Notes under the pieces: generated by a model
Databases searched by the model: none
The model's input: only the letters and a program-made list of their open reading frames with translations
Told to the model about the DNA's origin: nothing
Program-made: the position numbers and the translations under genes
Shown: positions 9,017 to 17,377 of the stretch, piece after piece
Position numbering within the stretch: position 1 is the first letter of the stretch
How the letters are laid out: every line of letters begins with the position of its first letter
Origin: JABABV01 sp965222855
GTDB lineage: Bacteria; Bacillota_I; Bacilli_A; Mycoplasmatales; JABABV01
NCBI GenBank assembly: GCA_965222855.1
Contig: CBDCUL010000002.1
Coordinates: 1 to 27,601 of the forward strand
Direction: 5' to 3'
Length of the DNA stretch: 27,601 bases

Positions 9017-11185
9017 TTAAATAGCTTTAGTGGCAGCTGACCATGTTAGAGCAGAGCCTTTATACTCAATGCTTACTCCTGTTAAATTAATTGATGATAT
9101 CCCATTTTCCGATAATGATTTAAAGTACTCTGTATTTCCAATTTCTGAATTAAATGACGCTCCACTCGTAGTAGTTGTAGTTGTTATTTTATGAGGTGGG
9201 TGATTAATATCGTTTACATCATATACTTGATTACCGATTGCTAATGTAGCAAATTTTCCAAATGATGCTGATAAAGCTGTTTGAGAAAAATATTTACTGT
9301 TATTTAAGTTAAATGCGGTTGAATGATTTGATGGAAACCAATATGTTGATCCTAGTATTATCGGTGATGTGGTATTTCTGATATTGATTACAATACCCAT
9401 ACCACTGCCTGATGGGGAATCTGGATTGGCAATTGTACCATATGGAGCATATCCAGCAAAGTTACCTGTGGTAGATAGGGTCGATATTCCAGATCTATTA
9501 TTAGGATCAATAATATAAGTTTGATTAACATTACCAGTTGATAATATTTCATAATTATTTTTACCAGTTATGTCTCCACTATAACTATATGATCAAAAAC
9601 CATTAGTGGAATCTTTTGCAAAGGCGTGAAATTGTTGTTTGATTTTACTATCATTAGAAACAAAACCAGCATAACTCATAGTCCCTTTAGTCGATGCTCA
9701 TCGTTTGTTATGGCCACCTGATACATAATATAACCCTGTATTACTTGCAATAGCAGCAGTTGCTTGATATTCCAATTGATGATTTCCTGTTTCTACATAT
9801 CCTGTTTCTTTTGGGTCAATTTTTCCATTGACAATAACATTGTGCATCGCGTATCCAGAAGTTCAATAAGTTCAAAGATTTTTTTCATCAGGAGATATTG
9901 TCATTCCAATCATTTCTGCTTGAGGCCCTAAATCAGGTTCACCAGCAGCAGTAATAGTAGCTATTGGTCGATGATTTGAACCTGAAGCAACGTTAGCTAT
10001 ATCTGTTGCTAACATTTCATATGTCCCTTGATAATTAAGATCTTCATTTATATTTGCAGTTGTGGCTCAAAATAAATTACCATCTTTATCTAATCTGAAT
10101 CCATTGGCTAATGTTGTATAGTTGCCAAATTTTCCTGTATAAAATACTGGGGCGATGGTGTCCACTTTATCAGTTTTATGAATGTCATTTTTTACTCCAG
10201 CTAAACGAACTACCATTAATTCTCCAACAGCCACTACATTTCAAGTAGATCACCCTTTGGCAACTTTTGGTCCGTGTCCAGCACTATTGGGTATGCGATT
10301 TATAGCTATAACAGCAGTTTCGTTCTTACCTCAACCAATTTTTGCTGAATCAGCTAATAGCGCTCCGTTAGTGGCGGTCCCGTGAGAATTGAATTCCATT
10401 GGAGTTGTTAGTGATGTAAAAAAAGCAGAAGTGAAAGTTTTTCCAGCGTTCTGACTATATCAAACACCATGAGCAGAAACGGCGATTATCTTAGCAAAGT
10501 TTTTCGGGTCTTGAGAAATAGCTAATCATTTTTTAGGAATATTCGCACCAGTGATAACCGCACCAGTTTCACCATCAATAAATGATGTTTTAACTGGTGT
10601 ATTAGGTGTAGATCAAGTGGATTTAGTTGTATTAAAATATGCTGTATTACTTAATTTATAATCAATACTTGCTAATAATTTTTTCATAACTAGTAAATGG
10701 CGTTCTTTAACATTAATTGATATTTCACCTAAAACTGTTGATTCTGGTTCTGCTGTAGTTGATATTTTTTTATTGAAAGCAGAATTATCATAAATAATAG
10801 TAACTTTAGTTGGGCGAGAATCTTTGTTTTGAGTTACTTTTACAACCCCTTTATATGATGATCCTATTTCGGGTGTAAACTTACCAAATAAATATAAATG
10901 TTTAAAATAACTTGTTGCAATACTTAATTTTTGCTTGGCAATAATTTTAGCAGCAGCTTTTGAAATATCATCAATAGACATTGTAAATGATATTTTTTTT
11001 GTTGTAACTTTTGCCGACTCTTGACGTTTTGCAGTAATAACTTGGGTTAGTGCTCGTTGAAGAACAGCCATATATTTATCGGTGTTATCCGCAGTTGATC
11101 CACAACTTACAATTGATAGAGAAGTTGCACTAATCGCACTTAAAATAGTTGTACCAACTAAGATATTTAAAAATATTTTTTTCAT
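9017..11185 (-). CDS. large surface lipoprotein L1, probable beta-propeller
   Basis: 722 residues with no TAA/TAG from ATG 11185 to TAA 9017, many TGA Trp codons. A signal peptide ends in lipobox SIVSC (Cys28). Residues ~35-190 form a helical-looking N-terminal domain (ITAKRQESAK, TSYFKHLYLFGKF, RHLLVMKKLL). The rest looks like a beta-propeller: repeated short strands ending in aromatic residues, an Asp-box-like GVWYSQNAGKTF near residue 240, ISPDEKNLWTYW, GLYYVSGG, and PYGTIANPD. The C-terminus (INLTGVSIEYKGSALTWSA) is conserved in L1-L4. Ribosome binding site GGAG at about 11196. Only 73 bases separate it from the L2 stop, so it may be read from the L2 promoter. No named family recognised. 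Likely surface-exposed; ligand unknown. Confidence 0.87.
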
Positions 11186-11258
11186 ACTTTACTCCATATA
11201 TTTTTATATTAATTAATTTTTAATATTTTTTCACATCGGTACTATAAATAAAATTGAT

Positions 11259-13421
11259 TTAAATAAATTTACTAGGAGCTGATCATGTTAGAGAAGATCC
11301 TTTGTAAGTAATGGTTACTCCTGTTAAATTAATTGATGAAATTCCGTTTTCTGATAGCAATTTAAAATATTCTGCATTTGATGTTTCTGTACTAAATCCT
11401 ACTGCTCCAGTAGTAGCAGACATTGTTATTTTGTGAGGTGCATTATTAATACCATTGATATCGTATATTTGATTACCGACTACTAATGTCCCAAATTTAC
11501 CAAATGATGCTGAAAAACCTGCTTGAGTAATATATCCATTTTTACTTAAATTAGTCATAGTTGAATGATCAGCCGGTAATCAATAGATTGATCCTGGTAG
11601 TGAAGGGGAATGTATATTACGCGGATTAATAACTATTCCCATACCATTTGCTAATCAAGAATCCGGATTAGCAATTGTGCCATATGGAGCATACCCAGCA
11701 AAGTCGCCTGTTGTAGCTGGTGTTAATTGTCCGGATTTATTGTTAGGGTCAATAATGTAAATTTGGTTAGCGTTCCCTGTTGATAATATTTCATAAGCAT
11801 TTGTACCATTATACCCATATGATCAAAAACCATTAGTTGCTTTTTTGGCAAAAGTATGGAATGCTTTTTTAGTTTTAGTATCATTAGAAACAAACCCGGC
11901 AAATACGATATCTCCTTTAGTTGATGGTCATGGTTTGTTATTTCCACCTGATATATAATATAATCCTGTGTTACTTGCAATAGCAGTTGTAGCTTGATTT
12001 GGATTATTATGAAAGTTTGACGTATTTACAGAGTCGCCTATTGCTTTAGAATTAATTCTTCCGTTAGTGATAGTATTGTGTATTGCGTATCCAGAAGTTC
12101 AATAAGTTCAAAGATTTTTTTCATCAGGAGAGATTGTCATTCCTAGTAATTGTGTGTGTTTTCCTATGATAGGCCTACCAACAGCAACGACAGTAGCTGT
12201 TGGTCTATAAACTGATCCTGCGCTAACTTTACTTATATCTGCTGCTGACATTTCGTATGTCCCTTGATAATTAAGATCCTCGTTTATATTTACAGTTGTG
12301 GCTCAAAATAAATTACCATCTTTGTCTAATCTAAACCCGTTAGCTAGTGTTGTTTTGTTGCCAAAGCCTCCTGTATAAAATACCGGAGCAATCGTATTAA
12401 CTTTATTAGTTACATAAGTATCATTTATCGTTCCGACCAAACGAGCTACCATCAATTCTCCAACAGCTGCTACATTTCAAGTAGTTCAACCTTTGGCTGT
12501 TTTTGGTTGAATTCCATCGCTATTTGGTGTACGACTTATAGAAATAATAGCAGTTTCGTTCTTACCTCATGAAATTTTTGCTGAATCTGCTGATAAAGCT
12601 CCGTTAATAGCAGTCCCATGAGAATTGAATTCCATTGGAGTTGTTAGTGATGTAAAAAAAGCAGAAGTAAAAGTTTTTCCAGCATTCTGACTATATCAAA
12701 CACCATGAGCAGAAACAGCAATTATCTTAGCAAAGTTTTTCGGGTCTTGAGAAATAGCTAGTCATTTTTTAGGAACATTAGCACCAGTGGTAACCGCACC
12801 AGTTTCGCCATCAATAAACGATACTCCAGCGGGCGTAACTGGTGCAGTTCAATTTGCTTTAGTCATATGAAAATATGCTGTATTACTTAAATCATAATTA
12901 ATAGTTGATATTAATTTTTTCATAAATAGTAAATGACGTTGCTTGATATTAATTGTTATTTCACCTAAAAGCGTTGATTGTGGTTGCGCTGTAGTTGATG
13001 TTTTTTTATTGAAAGCATAATTATAATAAATAATAGTAATGGCAGTTGGATGTGCAGTATTGTTGTTAGTTACTTCAACAGTATTTTTATATGGCGATCC
13101 TGATTCAGGTATAAACTTACCAAATAAATATAAATGTTTAAAATAACTTGTTGTAATATTTAATTTTTGTTGAGTAATAATTTTAGCAGCAGCTTTTGAA
13201 ATATCATCAATAGATATTGTAAATGATACTTTTTTTGTTGTGATTTTTGCCGACTCTTGACGTTTTGCAGTAATAACTTGAGATATTGCTTGTTTTAGAA
13301 CATAAATATATTTATTAGTATTATCTGTTGTTGAACCGCAACTTACAATCGATAGAGAAGTTGCGCCAATTACAGTTAAACTAGCTGTGGCGAATAACAG
13401 ATTTGAAAATATTTTTTTCAT
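11259..13421 (-). CDS. large surface lipoprotein L2, probable beta-propeller
   Basis: 720 residues, open in code 4 from ATG 13421 to TAA 11259. Lipobox SIVSC (Cys28), the same N-terminal helical domain (TSYFKHLYLFGKF, RHLLFMKKLI), and the same propeller-like body and C-terminal ending (TGVTITYKGSSLTWSAPSKF) as its paralogues. It is the most different of L1-L3 over much of its length, but its central part (about 12240-12530) is closest to L3. The leader ATATATGGAGTAAAGT before ATG is nearly the same in L1, L2 and L3. It is the first gene of the L2-L1 pair, with its own promoter upstream at about 13521. Function unknown. Confidence 0.87.
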
Positions 13422-13520
13422 ACTTTACTCCATATATATATTTTTATATTAAATTATTTTTATTATATTTTTAGCACATCTTCACATCATACAATACACA
13501 TAAACCTATGCTTATATTAT

Positions 13521-13549
13521 ATTATAAAAAGATATTTTAGTATAAATAA
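13521..13549 (-). promoter_or_regulatory. candidate promoter of L2-L1
   Basis: On the minus strand TATAAT at 13526-13521 follows an AT-rich region with TTATTT about 17 bases upstream. The surrounding stretch (TTATATTATATTATAAAAAG on the plus strand) is repeated upstream of L3 at 16861-16880, so the two genes share promoter sequence. The 5' leader before the L2 ATG would be about 90-95 bases. Confidence 0.45.
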
Positions 13550-13795
13550 TTCTCCTTTAATATAAGATTATTTATCTAGTTATCAATTATTTAAATCTTT
13601 TGATAATTATGATAAAAAATTATCATCACTAATATATCATGAGAAACCATTATAACAATAACCACTTCAAATACCGCACCAAGTAACCTTATTTTTTTAT
13701 AATTAATTCTTAGTAATTATAATGATTATGATAAAAATTCATAATCATTATCAATCGCTTTGTTACTATGAACTAAACCACCAAATAAAAAACTA
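13540..13795 (-). pseudogene. decayed fragment of the 3' end of rnr
   Basis: Bases 13716-13790 line up without gaps with 23613-23690 inside the S1-domain part of rnr, about 60 of 75 positions matching by eye (for example the shared TAAAAATTCATAATCA and ACTATGAACTAAACCA). A weaker alignment continues left: CCACTTCAAATACCGCACCAAG matches GCACTTCAACTACTTGACCAAG, and a TTCTCCTTTAATATAAGATT segment at about 13549 resembles the end of rnr with the dCMP deaminase ribosome binding site. It has several stops and shifts and cannot be translated. It lies on the same strand as the intact rnr 10 kb away. It fills the gap between L2 and S2. Confidence 0.72.
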
Positions 13796-13804
13796 TGGTA
13801 TAAT
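13796..13804 (+). promoter_or_regulatory. S2 promoter, extended -10
   Basis: TGGTATAAT is a full extended -10 (TGnTATAAT) 44 bases ahead of the S2 ATG. A second TATAAT follows at 13805-13810. The sequence sits exactly where the rnr remnant ends, and S1 has no equivalent because trxB occupies that position. S2 may therefore be independently transcribed while S1 is not. Confidence 0.55.
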
Positions 13805-13847
13805 TATAATACTGAAATTTTATAATATAACGAAGAGGTATAAGAAC

Positions 13848-14552
13848 ATGTTGAAAATGAGAAAAATGATTATTGGAATGGCTGCTTTTGGCGCACTTGC
13901 TACTACAACAATTGCAATATCTAGTTGTAGTCATTCGACATTAAGTAAAATTAATAAAGATGCTGGTTATATGTTTGGTGGTAAAGGAATCTTTGTGCGC
14001 CATGATAGCGATGTTAATTCTTGAACGACTGAAAAAAATATTCCATCAGGAAATTACATTGTTGCTGTTGGTAATAGTGGGTCAACTGATACTTGAAAAA
14101 TGCTATTTGATAATAGCGCTAATTCTTCAATGCCCAGTAATGGTTATACATATAGTGTTAAGACACCACCTCCAAAAGCCAATAAAATCGGTGGGGCTTT
14201 AACTAGGTTTTTATTATCTACAAAACCAGGGAATGCTAATAATTATAGTAAATGATTATCAAAAAATCATATTGGTGTTTTATTAGTTGAATATAAAGCT
14301 AGTAAAAATAATGATGTAGCGTCTGGTTCTAAAGCTAAATATGCGACTAAATTTAGTGATGTAGTTAAATATCTAAAAGCTGATGAAAGTGGCAGTATCG
14401 CTTTTATTAAAGGTAGCTCAGTCGTTACTTCTAATAAGAAGAAGCATATTGATCCTTCAAAAGCACAATTTGATTTTTCGAATCCAGCTAATAATAATTA
14501 TCAAAACTTAATGGAACAATTACATAATATTTATGGCGTTAGTACTAAATAA
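13848..14552 (+). CDS. surface lipoprotein S2, near-identical copy of S1
   Basis: 234 residues, same length as S1, lipobox AISSC with Cys27. It differs from S1 by about eight substitutions (for example Ile7 to Met, a Glu-Lys and a His-Arg change around residues 48-54, and LK to KT before the PPP motif), with no indels, so the reading frame and probably the function are kept. The leader, ribosome binding site AAGAGGT and the downstream hairpin are duplicated with it. It converges on L3 as S1 does on L1. Its TGA codons fall at the same positions as in S1, so both predate or share the same code. Function unknown. Confidence 0.85.
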
Positions 14553-14570
14553 ACAACTGCCTATAAATAA

Positions 14571-14610
14571 AAAAATAAGATAACTTTTAACGAGTTATCT
14601 TATTTTTTTA
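14571..14610. terminator. bidirectional terminator between S2 and L3
   Basis: AAATAAGATAACT and AGTTATCTTATTT pair around a seven-base loop, with A and T runs on the outer sides. It is the copy of the S1/L1 hairpin at 8945-8984 and ends only eight bases from the L3 stop codon. Confidence 0.85.
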
Positions 14611-14617
14611 TTGTAGT

Positions 14618-16783
14618 TTAATTAGGGGCGGCATTTCATGACAGAAGAGATCCTTTGTAAGTAATGGTTACTCCTGTTAAATTAATTGATGAGATCCCAT
14701 TTTCTGATAACGATTTAAAGTATACTTTATTACCGATTCTTGAATTAAATGCTACTCCATCTGTAGTGGTTGTCGTTGTTATTTGATGTGGAGCGTGGCT
14801 CATATCATTAACATCGTATACTTGGTTTCCGATTGTTAATTGACCAAATTCCCCAAATGATGCTGATAAAGCTGTTTTTGGAAAATACTTGCTACTTTTT
14901 AAGTCTCTCAAACTTGAATGGTCTGATGGTAATCAATATATTGATCCGGGTATTGTAGGTAATTTGGTATTACGTATATTGATTACAAGCCCCATATCAC
15001 TTCCTGATGGGGAATCCGGATTGATAATTGTGCCGTATGGAGCATACCCAGAAAAGTCACCCGTTGAAGATAATGTTGCTTCTCCAAATTTGTTATCAGC
15101 ATTAAGAATATAAGTTTGATTAACATTCCCAGTTGATAATATTTCATAAGGATTTTTGCCTATTACTCCACCATTATATCCATATGATCAAAAACCATTA
15201 GGTGATTCTCTTGTTAAAACATGAGTAAATGATATATTGACTTTACTATCATTAGAAACGAACCCAGCATATGACATATACCCTTTAGTTGATGATCATG
15301 GGTAGTCATGTCCACCTGATATAAAATATATTCCTGTATTACTTGCGATGGCAGTAGTTGCTTGGTATGCCACTTGGTGTTCTCCTGTTTCTACATATCC
15401 TGTTTCTATTGGATTAATTTTTCCATTGACGATAACATTATGCATTGCGTATCCAGAAGTTCAATAAGTTCAAAGATTTTTTTCATCAGGAGATATTGTC
15501 ATTCCAAGTAATTCTGCTTGAGGCCCTAAATCAGGTTCGCCAGCAGCAGTAACAGTAGCTGTTGGTCGATGAAGCGAACCTGAAGCGACATTAGCTATAT
15601 CTGCTGCTGACATTTCATATGTGCCTTGATAATTAAGATCCTCGTTTATATTTGAAGTTGTGGCTCAAAATAAATTACCATATTTGTCTAATCTAAACCC
15701 GTTAGCTAAAGCTGTATAGTAACCAAATCCTCCTGTATAAAATACTGGAGCGATGGTATTCACTTTATCAGTTTTATGGATGTCATTTTTTGCTCCAGTT
15801 AAACGAGCTACCATCAATTCTCCAAGAGCTGCTACATTTCAAGTAGTTCAACCTTTGGCTGTTTTCGGTTGATAGGAGTTACTGTTTGGTATCCGATTTA
15901 TAGCAATAACAGCAGTTTCATTATTACCTCACTCAATTTTTGCTGAATCAGCTAATAGCGCTCCATCAGTAGCACTCCCATGTGAATTAAATTCCATTGG
16001 AGTTAGTAGTGATTTAAAAAAAGCAGAAGTAAAAGTTTTTCCAGCATTCTCACTATATCAAACACCATGAGCAGAAACAGCAATTATCTTAGCAAAGTTT
16101 TCAGGGTCTTGAGAAATAGCTAATCATTTTTTAGGAATATTAGCATTAGTGATGGCAGAACCAGTTTCGCCATCACTAAACAATACTCCAACTGGTGCAT
16201 TAGGTGAACTTCAAGTCGATTTAGTTGTATCAAAATACGCTGTATTACTTAATTTATAATGAGTGTTTGCTAATGATTTTTTCATAACTAGTAAGTGACG
16301 TTGTTTAATATCAATTGATATTAAACCTAAAGGTGTTGATTCTGGTTCGGCTGTAGTTGATATGGTTTTATTAAAAGCAGAATCATCATAAATAATCGTA
16401 ATTGCGGTTGGGCGTGATTTACTATTTTGAATAACTTGAACCACGTTTTTAGCTGATGCACTTGGATCCGGTGTAAACTTACCAAATAAATATAAATGTT
16501 TGAAATAACTTGTTGCAATACTTAATTTTTGCTTGGCAATAATTTTAGCAGCAGCTTTGGCAATATCATCAATAGACATTGTAAAAGATGTTTTGTTTGT
16601 TCTAATTTTTCCTGACTCTTGGCGTTTTGCAGTAATTATTTGCTTAATTGCTCGTTGTAGAACTAAAATATATTTATCTTTATTATCAACTGTCGATCCA
16701 CAACTTACAATTGATAGAGAAGTGGCACCAATTACAGCTAAACTAGTTATACCAACTAATAAATTTGAAAATTTATTTTTCAT
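14618..16783 (-). CDS. large surface lipoprotein L3, mosaic of L1-like and L2-like segments
   Basis: 721 residues, open in code 4 from ATG 16783 to TAA 14618. Lipobox SIVSC (Cys28), N-terminal helical domain (ITAKRQESGK, TSYFKHLYLFGKF), propeller-like body with Asp-box-like motif, and TGVTITYKGS near the end. At the nucleotide level both ends are closest to L1 (shared CTTGTTGCAATACTTAATTT near the 5' end, shared CTTGAGGCCCTAAATCAGGT and GATGCTGATAAAGCTGTTT further on), while a middle stretch at about 15600-15880 is closest to L2 (shared AAGATCCTCGTTTATATTT, TTGTCTAATCTAAACCCGTT). This suggests gene conversion. A GGAG site precedes ATG. Likely exposed on the cell surface; function unknown. Confidence 0.87.
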
Positions 16784-16864
16784 ATTTTACTCCATATATA
16801 TATTTATCTTAATTTATTTTTAATATATTTTTAAACCATCTAATGTTCATCAATCTATATTTAT

Positions 16865-16875
16865 ATTATATTATA
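16865..16875 (-). promoter_or_regulatory. candidate promoter of L3
   Basis: Two overlapping minus-strand TATAAT hexamers, in the same sequence context as the L2 promoter (TTATATTATATTATAAAAAG shared). No convincing -35 was seen. Confidence 0.4.
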
Positions 16876-16954
16876 AAAAGATATTTTAATAATATGATTT
16901 ATAGTAAATAAAATATTAGTGATAACATTGAGCTATTGTAACCAAATAATATCT

Positions 16955-17125
16955 AGTTATGATATAGAAGATAATCCAGATGCAATTATGACTATCAATT
17001 AAGACTGATTAGATCATTTATAATATGATTTAGTATATGAACTTTAATTATTCAAACATTGACTTAAAAAACGCTAAATCAGTCATTAGAACTATTAAGC
17101 AATATATAGTGGTAGTTGTTAGTTT
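16955..17125 (+). pseudogene. decayed internal fragment of yvcK
   Basis: The core 16973-17038 aligns with 21086-21151 of the intact yvcK (coding for NPDAIMAINEADYIIYGIG) with one single-base insertion; AATCC-GATGC-ATTATG-CTATCAAT and CTGATTA-ATCATTTAT are shared. The copy contains TAA in the frame that matches and is frameshifted, so it is dead. Weaker similarity seems to continue to about 17120 (GTGGTAGTTGTTAG compared with GTTTATGTTTGTAA). It has the same strand as the real gene 4 kb downstream. The outer limits are approximate. Confidence 0.65.
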
Positions 17126-17144
17126 TCATAAAATAAAAATAAAC

Positions 17145-17190
17145 AGCAATAAAAAAAATATAAAATTGGTTTTATATTTTTTTTATTGCT
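17145..17190. terminator. perfect 21-bp hairpin, probable bidirectional terminator
   Basis: AGCAATAAAAAAAATATAAAA and its exact complement flank a four-base loop (TTGG), giving an A8 tract on one side and a T8 tract on the other. It lies between the yvcK fragment and the remnant of an L gene. The stem is almost all A:T. As a terminator it would protect L3's upstream region from L4 read-through, or be left from a lost gene. Confidence 0.6.
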
Positions 17191-17377
17191 TTTAATTTAT
17201 TCTAAAGTGGATAGAGTTTTGTATATAAGTGTAATCCTATAATTAATTATTATTAATATTGAATATGCTATAGTAACGTTTCCTATTAATAAATTTGAGA
17301 ATAGTTTTTATAAGGAGTTTTAATAGTTACTAATATCTAAATTTAAGAAAAATAAAATAGTTTTTTTGGTTTGTCGG
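17191..17377. other. intergenic decay region
   Basis: Apart from the L-gene remnant at 17267-17313 no gene or clear signal is seen. An AAGGAG on the plus strand at 17323-17328 is followed by no open frame. No convincing terminator follows the L4 stop codon. Confidence 0.5.
17267..17313 (-). pseudogene. remnant of the 5' end of a fifth L lipoprotein gene
   Basis: On the plus strand, 17267-17313 aligns without gaps with 19543-19589, the signal-peptide end of L4, at roughly 36 of 47 positions (shared TTCCTA, TAG/AATTTGAGAATA, TTTTT). In the minus direction this would encode the start of a MKKLFSNL-type signal peptide, but the ATG is lost and stops appear. Only the first ~15 codons are recognisable; the rest of the gene is missing. 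It supports loss of an L copy between L3 and L4. Confidence 0.6.

Larger units (their letters stand above)
8175..16783. repeat. duplicated S/L lipoprotein module
   Basis: The unit leader-S-hairpin-L occurs twice: 8175-11185 (S1, terminator, L1) and about 13801-16783 (S2, terminator, L3). Order, orientation, spacing and the hairpin are the same. S copies are almost identical, L copies less so. L2 (11259-13421) is an extra L without an S partner, in tandem with L1. Confidence 0.8.

Noticed and set aside
10182..10385. Plus-strand open frame inside L1 (also 14889-15113, 16533-16823, 18246-18491)
   Set aside because: Antisense shadows of the L genes: no ribosome binding site, no family, and the minus frames are continuous lipoproteins.
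16327..16518. Minus-strand frames in L genes out of phase with the main one (also 11723-11980)
   Set aside because: They overlap the intact L coding sequence in another frame and change freely between paralogues.
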